Positions 28,866-38,494 of a stretch of 64,000 bases of DNA are shown one piece after another. How positions within the stretch are numbered: the stretch's first letter is position 1; each line of letters begins with the position of its first letter. The notes beneath the pieces are model-generated. The model saw nothing but the letters and a program-made list of their open reading frames with translations, searched no databases and had not been told where the DNA came from. The translations under genes were made by a program, and so were the position numbers. The stretch covers positions 32,423 through 96,422 of the IMG/VR virus record IMGVR_UViG_3300032240_000412; one strand, given 5' to 3'. The stretch comes from a virus.

Positions 28866-30243
28866 ATCAGATTTCATGACCGATGCTGAAAACATGCGAG
28901 ACCTATTGGGTCCTGCTCTTTGTTTGGCCAAATGGAAACAACTAAGCCTGCATTTACCAACTGGTTTAAACAATAGCTGTTACCACCCGCCGTTGCACTC
29001 AATAGACCCAGACGAAGTAAAAATCAATCCTGGCGCACTACATAATACAGCACATAAAAAAGAACAGCGTAAGATTATGTTACGCAACGAAAAACCCAGC
29101 GAATGCAGTTATTGTTGGAACATGGAAGCCAATGGTCAATTAAGTGATCGACACTATCGCAGTGGTGAGCCTTGGGCCTCTGAAGACTATGAAAAAATTA
29201 AAAATTCAACAGGAGATGAAAATGAAGTTGTTCCGTCCTACGTCGAGGTTAACTTTAACCATGCGTGTAATCTCAAATGTAGTTATTGCAGTCCTCAGTT
29301 TAGTAGCACTTGGGGTCAAGAAGTTGACAAGTTTGGCGGATTCCCAACAACGCCTATTCACAACGATCCTAGCCATTTTACTGGTCGCAATCGTCCTATA
29401 CCACATTCCCACGATAATCCTTATGTTGATGCATTCTGGCAATGGTGGCCAAGTCTTTATCCGCATCTAAAACATTTCCGCATGACCGGTGGTGAGCCAC
29501 TAATGGATCGGAATACATATAAAGTGTTTGACTATGTACTAGCGTTACCTAAGCCAGACCTGCACTTGAATGTGACCAGCAACTTCAGCGTAGAGCCGCA
29601 ATTATGGAACAAGTACTTTGACTATGTAAAAAAATTATGTAATACCAATATTGAGCATTTCATGCAGTATGTTAGTCTTGACACTGGTATTCCCGAACAG
29701 GCCGAGTATGTTCGTAGTGGCATGAACTACCATAGAGTTATGAGTCGTGTCAATCATTACCTAACAGACATTCCTTATAGGAATAGTCTGACGTTTATCA
29801 TTACAATGAATAACCTCAGTGTACTTGGCCTACAAAGATTACTGGATAGAATCTTGGAATTACGTAAAGCACATAGCACTACATACCAAAGAGTTTGGTT
29901 TGATACACCAGTGCTACGTAAACCAGAATGGCAAAGTCTACAGATACTTCCATCGGTATACAGCGAGCATTTAGAACGTATTGCAGACTGGATGGAACTA
30001 AATTTAGAAACACCAGAACGCCCATTCCAGGGATTTAAGGATTACGAAGTACAACGTCTAAGAAGAGACATTGCCTGGATGAAAAAAGGCAGTGAATTGG
30101 ACCCTGAATATGTTAAACTGCAACGTGCTAACTTTTACAGGTTCTTTAACGAGCACGATAAACGACGTGGAACCAACTTTGAAAAGACATTCCCACAGAT
30201 GATTGAATTTTGGAAAGAATGTAGATACTATGCACAGCAATAA
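28858..30243 (+). CDS. Radical SAM protein 1 (N-terminal SPASM/twitch-like, subfamily A)
   Basis: 461 residues from a GTG (AAGGA about 10 bases upstream; ATG 28876 is an alternative). The radical-SAM core has CNLKCSYC (~137) for the [4Fe-4S] cluster that cleaves SAM, and TGGEPL (~210) for SAM binding. Before the core is a cysteine module CLAKW ... NNSCYHP ... ECSYCW, which I read as an auxiliary-cluster (SPASM/twitch-like) domain placed N-terminally. The CYHP form and GAxHNT segment are shared with radical SAM 3, so these two are close paralogues. First of six consecutive radical-SAM genes. Substrate unknown. Confidence 0.85.
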   Translation: MSKSDFMTDAENMRDLLGPALCLAKWKQLSLHLPTGLNNSCYHPPLHSIDPDEVKINPGALHNTAHKKEQRKIMLRNEKPSECSYCWNMEANGQLSDRHYRSGEPWASEDYEKIKNSTGDENEVVPSYVEVNFNHACNLKCSYCSPQFSSTWGQEVDKFGGFPTTPIHNDPSHFTGRNRPIPHSHDNPYVDAFWQWWPSLYPHLKHFRMTGGEPLMDRNTYKVFDYVLALPKPDLHLNVTSNFSVEPQLWNKYFDYVKKLCNTNIEHFMQYVSLDTGIPEQAEYVRSGMNYHRVMSRVNHYLTDIPYRNSLTFIITMNNLSVLGLQRLLDRILELRKAHSTTYQRVWFDTPVLRKPEWQSLQILPSVYSEHLERIADWMELNLETPERPFQGFKDYEVQRLRRDIAWMKKGSELDPEYVKLQRANFYRFFNEHDKRRGTNFEKTFPQMIEFWKECRYYAQQ

Positions 30244-31390
30244 CTGTCCGTTGTATAGCAAAGGCTTGTATGTTGAAAAAATAAACAGCACAGAATCACG
30301 AGTGAGTATGTGCTGTTATCAATCAATGAGTCCGCAAGTATATACCAACATAGATTTTGATAACAATGACTATCTGATTAAGTTACGCAACGATGCAGAG
30401 TCTGGAGAGAAAATTCCCGAGTGCCAGGGTTGTTGGACAGCAGAAAAGTTTGGTATTAAAAGCTATAGACAAGGACAGATCGAATCTTTTAATTTTCAAA
30501 ACATCCCCGTTGATAAAACTGTAGAATTAATTAGCTTGTTATACAACTGTGAAAATACCTGTAATTTGAAATGTATCACATGCGGTCCACGTTACAGTTC
30601 GGCCTGGAGACAAGAGTACCAAAAATTAAATAAACTTGGTGAGTGGGACATTGTATCATCTAAGCAGACTTCTTTAAAAAATGATATTAGTTGTACATTG
30701 GATTTATCTAAAACAAAACTAATACATTTTCAAGGCGGCGAGCCATTACTAACCAAGGATCACGAAGCGGTATTACAGCAGGCATTAGATCAACACAATC
30801 TAACAGAAACTATTGTTAGCTACAACACCAATGGCACAGTATTCCCTAGTGCTAATACACAACAGCTTTGGAAAAATGCAAAGCTGGTAAAATTATACTT
30901 TAGTATTGATGCCATTAAAGATCAATTTGAATATGTTAGATACCCAGGCAACTGGCAAGCAGTTGAGGAAAATTTACTAAAGATTAAAAACACTATTCCC
31001 AATGTTTGGATTGAAATAGGTGTAACAGTGGGACTTGCTAACATATTCTATTTAAAAGATATTTTAGATTGGAGAGAAGCTAATTTTAATACTACCTTGT
31101 CTGGAGATCCAATCGGAATATACTTTAATCTGGTCAGTGATATAGAACCTGGAACAAGCGGACTAATGAAATTAGAAAATGCCAGTGGTAAAATCAAGGA
31201 TCAAGCATTGGAGTATATTGATTCGTTAAGATCATACAGTAATGTCACAGGCATAAACGAAATGAAGAATGCGCTAATTGATGCAACAGAAAACAACAAG
31301 TGGATTGACTTTTTAAACCAATTGGATAAAATTAGGAACACCAATTGGAATAAATCGTTGAGTAAATTACATAGATGTGTTACAATATAA
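30230..31390 (+). CDS. Radical SAM protein 2 (N-terminal twitch-like)
   Basis: 386 residues from ATG 30230; a TTG at 30203 would add nine residues. Auxiliary-type cysteines MCCYQS and IPECQGCW precede the core. The core CNLKCITC is at ~110, and QGGEPLL follows. YNTNGT and LYFSIDAIKDQFEYVR are typical of the barrel strands in SPASM/twitch enzymes. The C-terminal region is lysine- and asparagine-rich and this gene is more AT-rich than its neighbours. Overlaps radical SAM 1 by 14 bases; 6 bases separate it from the next. Substrate unknown. Confidence 0.83.
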   Translation: MHSNNCPLYSKGLYVEKINSTESRVSMCCYQSMSPQVYTNIDFDNNDYLIKLRNDAESGEKIPECQGCWTAEKFGIKSYRQGQIESFNFQNIPVDKTVELISLLYNCENTCNLKCITCGPRYSSAWRQEYQKLNKLGEWDIVSSKQTSLKNDISCTLDLSKTKLIHFQGGEPLLTKDHEAVLQQALDQHNLTETIVSYNTNGTVFPSANTQQLWKNAKLVKLYFSIDAIKDQFEYVRYPGNWQAVEENLLKIKNTIPNVWIEIGVTVGLANIFYLKDILDWREANFNTTLSGDPIGIYFNLVSDIEPGTSGLMKLENASGKIKDQALEYIDSLRSYSNVTGINEMKNALIDATENNKWIDFLNQLDKIRNTNWNKSLSKLHRCVTI

Positions 31391-31396
31391 AATATT

Positions 31397-32746
31397 ATGC
31401 CCAAATTTAACAACGAAACAGATTTAGAATATAAGCGCAGAGTAATTGACATCAAGTCAAGTAGCTTCTGCGGAGCAAAATGGTATAACGCTACTATTTG
31501 GTTAGGTAGCGGTATGACCACAAGTTGTCATCATCCGTTGCCACACAAGGTTGATGTTGATGACGTAATACGAAACCCTAAAGCATTGCACAACACGCAA
31601 AAGAAAAAAATGGAGCGTGAACAGATGCAGAAAGGAGAACGCCCAGCAGGTTGTGAGTATTGCTGGAAGATCGAAGATATTGGCAGAGACAATATCTCAG
31701 ACAGAGTCTACAAAACAGTTATATACACAGATGAGGAACTAAAACATGCCCATGCTAGGCCATCACGCGATGATGTGGATTTACGAACGCTTGAAATTGC
31801 TTTTGATCGTACATGTAATTTTGGGTGTAGTTACTGTAACCCTGCTTTCAGTAGCACTTGGGTTAGGGATATCGACACTAGAGGTCCTTATACCGGCCTC
31901 ACTTCAGACGGTAGGAATCATTTTACTCATAATCATGGAAGCAGTCAGTTGTACCGTTTTGGTGAACACAATCCGTATGTTGAAGCGTTCTTTAAGTGGT
32001 GGGACACGTCTTTAAGTAAAACCTTAACCGAGTTACGACTCACCGGCGGCGAGCCATTGATGTCAGGCGATACCTGGAAACTGTTAGAATGGTTCAAGAC
32101 ACACGATACAGACATGAAGTTTGCCATGAACAGCAATCTTGGTGCCAAGGACGAGCTAATAGATCGATTGATTGACGCTAGTCATAGTATCAAACATTTT
32201 CATCTGTATACCAGCAATGAATCAGTAAGTCAGCAAAGCGAGTATATTCGAGATGGACTAGTTTGGGATGACTGGGCCAATAATGTAGAGAAAGTATTGT
32301 CTAACGGAAACTTAGAAGGTTTTCATATGATGTGTACTATCAATGCATTATGTTTAGACTCCCTGGATAGTCTATTAGACTGTTGCCTAAACTGGAAACG
32401 CGAGTACGGAAAAGACTTTCCTACATTTTCACTAAATATATTGCGCTTTCCAAGTTTTCAATCACCTCTGGTCCTGCCAGACAACATACGCAATACCTAC
32501 AAACTTAAACTACAAGCATGGTTTGATGCAAACAAGGACGATCCTATGTTACATCAATTTGAGTTAAATCAATTGCAACGACTTATTGATTATTTGGACG
32601 TAGTTAAAACTCCGCATGTTGGTGCGGCAGAGCAAACAGTATTACAGCAAGACTTTAAAAAGTTCTACACACAATACGACGAGCGTAGAGGTAAAAACTT
32701 TACAGAAACGTTCCCTACACTAGCAGAATGGTATAACACACTATGA
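31397..32746 (+). CDS. Radical SAM protein 3 (subfamily A)
   Basis: 449 residues. N-terminal module CGAKW ... TTSCHHP ... GCEYCWKIED, core CNFGCSYC (~139), LTGGEPLM (~216). It matches radical SAM 1 along most of its length (NPYVEAFFKWWD versus NPYVDAFWQWWP; C-terminal YDERRGKNFTETFP versus HDKRRGTNFEKTFP), so one arose from the other by duplication with radical SAM 2 between them. Its stop overlaps the next start (ATGA). Confidence 0.85.
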   Translation: MPKFNNETDLEYKRRVIDIKSSSFCGAKWYNATIWLGSGMTTSCHHPLPHKVDVDDVIRNPKALHNTQKKKMEREQMQKGERPAGCEYCWKIEDIGRDNISDRVYKTVIYTDEELKHAHARPSRDDVDLRTLEIAFDRTCNFGCSYCNPAFSSTWVRDIDTRGPYTGLTSDGRNHFTHNHGSSQLYRFGEHNPYVEAFFKWWDTSLSKTLTELRLTGGEPLMSGDTWKLLEWFKTHDTDMKFAMNSNLGAKDELIDRLIDASHSIKHFHLYTSNESVSQQSEYIRDGLVWDDWANNVEKVLSNGNLEGFHMMCTINALCLDSLDSLLDCCLNWKREYGKDFPTFSLNILRFPSFQSPLVLPDNIRNTYKLKLQAWFDANKDDPMLHQFELNQLQRLIDYLDVVKTPHVGAAEQTVLQQDFKKFYTQYDERRGKNFTETFPTLAEWYNTL

Positions 32747-34077
32747 CAGACAAATTAGAAAACTATTACGAGAACTATGACTATGGTGCTCGTAAACCTG
32801 TATACATTAAACAAGAAGATTTAAGACCAGATCAATTTGATAGGTTAATTAAAAGCGATAAATTCTGCATGTTGCCGTGGACGCACATGCATGCCTTTCC
32901 AGATGGTCGCGCATATAGTTGCTGTTTGTCAGAGATTGATCAATCAATTGGCAACTTAAAGAATAACACGCTACGTGAAATATGGAACGGCAAAGAATAC
33001 AAGACCATGCGCCTTAATATGCTGAATGAACAATCCAGTGCCGCATGTGAACGTTGTTACGAGCAAGAATCCAACGGGTTCTTTAGTATGCGTAATAGTG
33101 CAAATAAAAACTTTGGTCACCATATTGGACTAGTAGATGACACCAAAGAAGACGGTACCTACGAAGATTTCAAACTACGTTACTACGACATTCGATTCAG
33201 TAACCTATGTAACTTCAGTTGTCGTACTTGCGGCAGTATTTTTAGCAGTAACTGGTACAAGGACGAAGTTAAAGCAGGCTGGAAACCAAATCATCCTCAG
33301 ATCATGTACGCTGGCAAAAACGAAGACGACATGTGGGAGCAGATGCAAGAACATATTCCTCACCTGGAACAAATTTACTTTGCCGGCGGCGAACCACTTA
33401 TCATGAAAGAACACTGGAACGTACTGGACGAATTGGTTAAACGAGAAATGTTTCATGTACGATTGATCTACAACACTAACTTCTCAGAAATGAAGTTTAA
33501 AGGCCGTGACGTATTTGAAATGTGGAAACTGTTTGATTGTGTTAGCGTTGGCGCCAGCTTAGATGGCAGTTATGAGCGCGGCGAATACATTCGTAAAGGA
33601 CAGGATTGGCGACAAACAGTTGAAAATCGTGAACGTATGTTGCAAGTATGTCCTAATGTGGACTTTTATGTTAGCAGTACACTAAGTCTTTACAATGCAT
33701 TGCATATTACAGACTTCCATCGAGAATGGACAGACTTGGGGCTGGTTCGCCCACAAGATTGGAATATTAACATTTTACAAGATCCTCCTAGAGATCGTAT
33801 TGATGCGTTACCTTATCAGCTCAAACTCAGAGTTAAAGAAAAATTTGAAAAACATCTAGAGTGGTTAGAGCCGTTGGACACTTTGTCGAGGGCAACTCAA
33901 GGTTATAAGAGCGCCATTAATTTTATGATGCAAAACGATGGCACAGATGAGTTGGCTAACTTCTTTAGAACTAACAACAGACTTGACAAGATCCGCAACG
34001 AAGACTTTTTTGCAATTTTCCCAGAGTTGGCAGATTTACAAACCAATTGGAAAACATTAAATGAGCGACCTGCCTAA
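32743..34077 (+). CDS. Radical SAM protein 4 (N-terminal SPASM-like)
   Basis: 444 residues. This copy shows the SPASM pattern most clearly, N-terminal to the core: CMLPWTHMHAFPDGRAYSCC, then IGNLKNNTLREIWNG and ACERCYEQE. Core CNFSCRTC (~155), FAGGEPLI (~215), YNTNFS and SLDGSYERGEYIRKG. In canonical SPASM enzymes this cysteine module is C-terminal and binds one or two auxiliary [4Fe-4S] clusters near the substrate; here the order is swapped. Four-base ATGA overlap with radical SAM 3. Confidence 0.87.
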   Translation: MTDKLENYYENYDYGARKPVYIKQEDLRPDQFDRLIKSDKFCMLPWTHMHAFPDGRAYSCCLSEIDQSIGNLKNNTLREIWNGKEYKTMRLNMLNEQSSAACERCYEQESNGFFSMRNSANKNFGHHIGLVDDTKEDGTYEDFKLRYYDIRFSNLCNFSCRTCGSIFSSNWYKDEVKAGWKPNHPQIMYAGKNEDDMWEQMQEHIPHLEQIYFAGGEPLIMKEHWNVLDELVKREMFHVRLIYNTNFSEMKFKGRDVFEMWKLFDCVSVGASLDGSYERGEYIRKGQDWRQTVENRERMLQVCPNVDFYVSSTLSLYNALHITDFHREWTDLGLVRPQDWNINILQDPPRDRIDALPYQLKLRVKEKFEKHLEWLEPLDTLSRATQGYKSAINFMMQNDGTDELANFFRTNNRLDKIRNEDFFAIFPELADLQTNWKTLNERPA

Positions 34078-35278
34078 GACGATTTGTATGCTTCCTTGGA
34101 TTAGTATCGAAACTAGTCCAATCGGAAATGCAAGACCCTGTTGTCTTGCACATGACGAAATTAAAAAACCTGATGGCACAATGTACGACTTGAATGTTGA
34201 TACTTTGAGTACCATGTACCGCAGTGAGTATATGCAAGACTTACGTAGGCAATTTCGTGCAGGGGAAAAACCTGCAACCTGTAGTCGTTGTTGGGAAGAA
34301 GAAGATGCTGGACGTACAAGTAAACGCATGAATACTCGTGTGCGTTTTAAACACGAGTTTGATAAAGTGGACTTTGATAACGACATACCAGATCAACTTT
34401 GGTTTGTTGATCTTAAGTTGGGTAACATCTGTAATCTTAAATGTCGTATTTGCGGTTCCTGGTCTAGTAGCCAATGGGCGCAAGAAGAAATGGCCTACAT
34501 CAAAGGGCGTGCCAAACCCAAGACACACATTGCCTATCAATGGTTAAAACAAGGACAATGGCCACGCAACGACAACAGTGGGACATTTTGGAACGACATG
34601 CGAGAGTTGTTGCCACATATCAAGTACTTTGAGTTCACTGGTGGTGAACCATTTATGATTCCTGAACACTTTGAATTACTACAATATGCCGTAGATCAAG
34701 GCCACAGTCAGAACATAGAAATACACTACAACACCAATGGCACACAGTACCCAGAAAAGTACATACACCTTTGGAAATCTTTTAAGTATGTTGAGATTGC
34801 ATTTAGTATCGACAACGTAGGTCAACGCTTTGAATACGAACGTTACGGTGCCAAATGGAACGAAGTAGAAGCAAACATTGCTAAATTTAAAGAACTAAGA
34901 CAAGCAAACAATAATATCACATTGCAAGTTTGTATGACTATCAATGCACAAAACGTTTACTATCTAGAAGACCTATGCAACTGGGTAAGTCAACAAGGAT
35001 TCAATTATGAATACTTTAATATGTTACATGATCCAAAGTATCACAACATTGGGCACATGACACCTGCCGCACAGCGACTTGTCATTGAACGTCTTGAATC
35101 AGGAACTTTTAGTACCAAGCACAGACAAGAAATTGATAAACTGATACAATTTATAAAAAATGGCCCTGGCAGTGACGGCAGTAGATTCTTGTTTGAAATG
35201 AAACAAACTGATGCCTATCGTAAACAGAATTTTGCAGAAACTCACCCGGAAATAGCAAAGGCCATGGGCTATGAGTAA
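34061..35278 (+). CDS. Radical SAM protein 5 (N-terminal SPASM-like)
   Basis: 405 residues. CMLPWISIETSPIGNARPCC, TLSTMYRSEYMQDLRRQF and TCSRCWEEED form the N-terminal cysteine module. The core is CNLKCRIC (~123), followed by FTGGEPFMI (~193), YNTNGTQYPE and FSIDNVGQRFEYERYG. The start lies 17 bases inside radical SAM 4. Its barrel strands resemble radical SAM 2 (FSID..FEY.RY) more than 1 and 3. Confidence 0.87.
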   Translation: MSDLPKTICMLPWISIETSPIGNARPCCLAHDEIKKPDGTMYDLNVDTLSTMYRSEYMQDLRRQFRAGEKPATCSRCWEEEDAGRTSKRMNTRVRFKHEFDKVDFDNDIPDQLWFVDLKLGNICNLKCRICGSWSSSQWAQEEMAYIKGRAKPKTHIAYQWLKQGQWPRNDNSGTFWNDMRELLPHIKYFEFTGGEPFMIPEHFELLQYAVDQGHSQNIEIHYNTNGTQYPEKYIHLWKSFKYVEIAFSIDNVGQRFEYERYGAKWNEVEANIAKFKELRQANNNITLQVCMTINAQNVYYLEDLCNWVSQQGFNYEYFNMLHDPKYHNIGHMTPAAQRLVIERLESGTFSTKHRQEIDKLIQFIKNGPGSDGSRFLFEMKQTDAYRKQNFAETHPEIAKAMGYE

Positions 35279-36590
35279 ACCCGCTACACTATGCATGGCT
35301 CCTTGGGTACACACATACCTAAGTCCGCAGACCGAGCGCAGAATGTGTTGCGCCAGTAGAGAGCCTGCACAAAACTTTCAGCAGTATATCGACACCAGCG
35401 CCGGTTCTGGCAAGTATATACCTATCACCTTGGACGAACATTGGAACGGTGACCACATGCGCTCTGTGCGAAAACGCATGATGTCCGGCGAAACACTACC
35501 CGAGTGCGAAGTATGTAATGATCGACTGCTGAATACTTCTGTTTACCGTAGTTATTTTAACAGCCTGTTTGGTCATAAGTACAATGACGCTATGTCAGCC
35601 ACAGACGACACAGGTTTTACAACGCTAAAGCCTGTTTCATGGGATTATAGATTTAGCAATCTTTGTAATTTCAAATGTCGTATGTGCGGAGATATGTTGT
35701 CTAGTGCTTGGGAAAGTGAGCAACGGCAACATAATATGATTAATTGGCAGGATCCAAAAAATAATTGGATGGACCCTGATATCAAAAAACAAATTGAACA
35801 ATTCCAATCTCAACAAATCGAACAAGAGTTCTCTCTTGCTGTTGAAGAGCACCGTGTTGAAGAAGTGTATTGGGTAGGCGGCGAGCCACTAATGTACGAA
35901 CAACACTGGCGCTATATGAAGCGCATTATTGAATTGGGAGACGGACAGAATGTTTATGCTAGGTACAATACAAATCTCAGTAGGGTCGATTATAGGGGTA
36001 TTAATCTCTATAGCGATATTCTTAACAGGCTACGCGACTGGCAAATATGTGCGAGCCTGGACGGTACAGGACCAATTGGTGAATACATTAGAACTGGCCT
36101 TAAATACGATGAGTGGCATGAGAACTTCAATCAAGCGGTTGCAATCAGACGTCACGCACGTCAAGTCAGAATTGACTTTACGCTCACTTTGCCCGGAATG
36201 TTCGAAGTTACACGTATTGAACAACTCGCAAGACGATTCGGAGTCGACGTTCTTGCAAAAGTAATTTTTAGTTTTAGCCCGGACATAGTTATGAGCCCGT
36301 TAGCACTACCCAGAGATGTGTTACATCCTTGGATAGATGAAATATTGGGTGACACCCCAGGGGGTATTAACCATGTACCTGATAACAGTCCTCTACGAGA
36401 CATACTTGTCCAGCTAAAAACTAGACCTACTTTTGAAGAACAATGGCCCACAGAATATCAATCAGCCATTGCTCGCGGTAAAGCCCGTGTGCTAAAATTA
36501 GAACAAATCCGTACTCAAGCTGTCACTATGACAGACATATTGAGTGAGCGTCCGGATGTATTGAAATGGTGGATGTCAATTGAAAGTTAA
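35271..36590 (+). CDS. Radical SAM protein 6 (N-terminal SPASM-like)
   Basis: 439 residues. CMAPWVHTYLSPQTERRMCC and LPECEVCND form the N-terminal module. The core is CNFKCRMC (~131), followed by WVGGEPLMYEQHW (~203), YNTNLS and SLDGTGPIGEYIRTG. Closest to radical SAM 4 in the second half. Between ~35960 and 36040 it uses four AGG arginine codons within about 25 codons, unlike the rest of the gene, exactly where a second reading frame (35950-36264) could be overprinted. Overlaps the genes on both sides by 8 and 11 bases. Confidence 0.87.
   Translation: MSKPATLCMAPWVHTYLSPQTERRMCCASREPAQNFQQYIDTSAGSGKYIPITLDEHWNGDHMRSVRKRMMSGETLPECEVCNDRLLNTSVYRSYFNSLFGHKYNDAMSATDDTGFTTLKPVSWDYRFSNLCNFKCRMCGDMLSSAWESEQRQHNMINWQDPKNNWMDPDIKKQIEQFQSQQIEQEFSLAVEEHRVEEVYWVGGEPLMYEQHWRYMKRIIELGDGQNVYARYNTNLSRVDYRGINLYSDILNRLRDWQICASLDGTGPIGEYIRTGLKYDEWHENFNQAVAIRRHARQVRIDFTLTLPGMFEVTRIEQLARRFGVDVLAKVIFSFSPDIVMSPLALPRDVLHPWIDEILGDTPGGINHVPDNSPLRDILVQLKTRPTFEEQWPTEYQSAIARGKARVLKLEQIRTQAVTMTDILSERPDVLKWWMSIES
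35950..36264 (+). CDS. Candidate overprinted membrane protein inside radical SAM 6
   Basis: A +1-frame ORF of 104 residues, preceded by GGGAG about 10 bases upstream of ATG 35950 (an upstream ATG at 35929 exists). It predicts one membrane helix (about residues 4-27, SVGSIIGVLISIAIFLTG), then a heptad-like helical stretch (VQDQLVNTLELALNTM ... IKRLQSDVTHVKSELTL) and a CPEC motif. This layout resembles small phage inner-membrane or spanin-like proteins. The host frame shows AGG and CTC codons unusual for it, consistent with dual coding. Caveat: +1 frames over T-ending codons often look hydrophobic by chance. Confidence 0.35.
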   Translation: MFMLGTIQISVGSIIGVLISIAIFLTGYATGKYVRAWTVQDQLVNTLELALNTMSGMRTSIKRLQSDVTHVKSELTLRSLCPECSKLHVLNNSQDDSESTFLQK

Positions 36591-37716
36591 AGTAATATTA
36601 CGCAACCCGTTAGATAAAAAAGATCTAGTAGACTACAACATAGAGTCAACAGATTCTGCATTGTCACGTGACTGGGTACAAGCATTAAAGTTGACTCTGC
36701 AACATGGTAATTTAATAGAAAAAAACTTTTGCTTCATGGGCTTTCCACGTACAGCAAGAAATCTTGCTTACTTGTGCAACGAACTCAATGCTAATATCTA
36801 CAAAATTAATCTGTTTAATAGAACACAAGAGTGGCAACGGGCTGGACTTAAATCTTATGTGATTGAAGAATATTTTACACCCGACGTTGTTAGGTTTGGT
36901 GACGAGTATCCATTGGGTTATGATGATAGTAACTTGGGACTTGGGTTGAAGCACGAAGTAATGAACAAGTTACACAATCACTTTGAAATTCTTCAAGGCA
37001 CAGTTTGGGGACTAAGCGACTACTATAAGATTGCTGACTACGAAACCAAATATGCTATTCGTCAGTTAAACAACTTATGCCATGAAATGGAGAATCTTGT
37101 ACTAAGTCAACGCAAGCAAATCATTGCACCCGAGTGGACACGCCCTAGTCAAATTACAACATTCCTACACGCAGAACGTCACGAGTTAACAATGGAACAC
37201 CGGCAAGGATTTAGTACCAACGGATATGATCGCAAGTTTGGTCACGTCTATATGCATTGGACACAAATTGGCAAAACCTTGTATGAAGTATTCCGGGACG
37301 AAAACGCACCTAAGTTAACAGACACAGTATGCGAAGCAATCAACGAACTTAAATTCTACAGCGGAGAGTTTGATGTAGAATGGGGCAGAGATCTAACACA
37401 CGGTGGCGACAATCAATGGTACACTGATATGATGGATGGCTTTTATGCTTGGCTAGAACGCAACGGCAAAGATCGTAACGACCCAATGCTGAGTCTGGGA
37501 CATTTAGAGCTAGGCTACATTCCCCTTAAAGAAAACTTTGGTGCAGTCGAGCACGATACTGTTTGGAATATACTAAGCAATCACTTAGACATCTTCAAGA
37601 TTGAAGTAGATGGTGTTAGCAACACATTTGAATATTGCTGGAATGACCTAGACTACAAACAAAAACAAATTGACATGATGAGGCCCGGATATGATTACAG
37701 TAGCAGGCGGCGATAG
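36580..37716 (+). CDS. Conserved hypothetical island protein, His/Glu-rich
   Basis: 378 residues from a TTG start (GGTGGA 6 bases upstream; overlap of 11 bases with radical SAM 6). Not recognised. Visible features: an N-terminal beta/alpha part, a central HAERHELTMEHRQGF tract and GHVYMHWTQIG, and a C-terminal acidic/aromatic part (LTHGGDNQWYTDMMDGFYAW). The clustered His and Glu residues could bind metal. Strict co-linearity with the radical-SAM genes and a 26-base overlap with the next gene suggest a shared pathway. Confidence 0.6.
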   Translation: MKVKVILRNPLDKKDLVDYNIESTDSALSRDWVQALKLTLQHGNLIEKNFCFMGFPRTARNLAYLCNELNANIYKINLFNRTQEWQRAGLKSYVIEEYFTPDVVRFGDEYPLGYDDSNLGLGLKHEVMNKLHNHFEILQGTVWGLSDYYKIADYETKYAIRQLNNLCHEMENLVLSQRKQIIAPEWTRPSQITTFLHAERHELTMEHRQGFSTNGYDRKFGHVYMHWTQIGKTLYEVFRDENAPKLTDTVCEAINELKFYSGEFDVEWGRDLTHGGDNQWYTDMMDGFYAWLERNGKDRNDPMLSLGHLELGYIPLKENFGAVEHDTVWNILSNHLDIFKIEVDGVSNTFEYCWNDLDYKQKQIDMMRPGYDYSSRRR

Positions 37717-38494
37717 TTTTGTTTTTGGCAGTGAGCTACACGACTGTGGTCCACACTGGAGTAGCAGTACTTTTCCTGCACTGCTAGCAAATGATGGCTA
37801 CTTGTGTGTGGCATGGCCCGGATATGGCAATGACTCTATAGCACGTTCTATAATACACACCTGCGAGCGTTTACGTAACGAAGAAAAAATGGTAATAGTA
37901 TCGTGGACTTTTCCTGGGAGGTACGAGTTTAGATTTGCTTACGACACAGGACAAAAAACAAGTCCCTGGTATACAATTAATTCTTGGACTATAGAAGAAG
38001 ATTCGTCAGTGATAGAAAAAGAATTTATCACAAAAAATGACAGTATTCTAAAGCACCAACTTGACACAATAGAAAAAGCCAAGTCTACTGGTGTGCAAGA
38101 TTTTGCCAAAACATTTTATCGACATGTAGGCTCAACAGAGTACTGGGAAATTTACAGCAGTCTTAAAGAAATTGTCTACCTGCAAAACTATCTTAAAGTA
38201 AACAATATTCCTTATATGTTTACCTGTGCCGACAATATACTATTTGAAAACCATACTGTAAGAAAAGCCGACGGAACCATATCAAGTCTTGTTAACCAAA
38301 TTGATCAAGACAATTGGTTTTGGTTTCCAGCTGGTACTAGCAAATTCGACACACGAAAACCAAGAGGTTTTTATCAATGGGCAGTGGAAAATAAATACCC
38401 TATAGGAACCACACATCCCTTAGAGCAAGCCCATGCTGATGCGGCACAATTAATGAAAGACAAATTCAATGAACTGGTTAAAAAATCTGTATAA
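37691..38494 (+). CDS. SGNH/GDSL-hydrolase-like protein 1
   Basis: 267 residues. ITVAGGDSFVFG gives the block-I GDS motif with the nucleophile Ser, GYGNDSIARSI may be the Gly/Asn oxyanion block, and TTHPLEQAHADAAQLM near the C-terminus provides the HPLxxAH-type catalytic His. SGNH proteins remove or transfer acyl groups on sugars, among other things. The same motif layout recurs in the gene at 38567, so these are paralogues. It overlaps the preceding gene by 26 bases. Confidence 0.6.
   Translation: MITVAGGDSFVFGSELHDCGPHWSSSTFPALLANDGYLCVAWPGYGNDSIARSIIHTCERLRNEEKMVIVSWTFPGRYEFRFAYDTGQKTSPWYTINSWTIEEDSSVIEKEFITKNDSILKHQLDTIEKAKSTGVQDFAKTFYRHVGSTEYWEIYSSLKEIVYLQNYLKVNNIPYMFTCADNILFENHTVRKADGTISSLVNQIDQDNWFWFPAGTSKFDTRKPRGFYQWAVENKYPIGTTHPLEQAHADAAQLMKDKFNELVKKSV

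Noticed and set aside
38389-38396. AATAAATA inside the first SGNH gene
   Set aside because: Within coding sequence, not near a start codon; chance match.
38489-38494. TATAAT before the micro-ORF
   Set aside because: No acceptable -35 at 16-18 bp and no extended -10; overlaps the stop codon of the SGNH gene.
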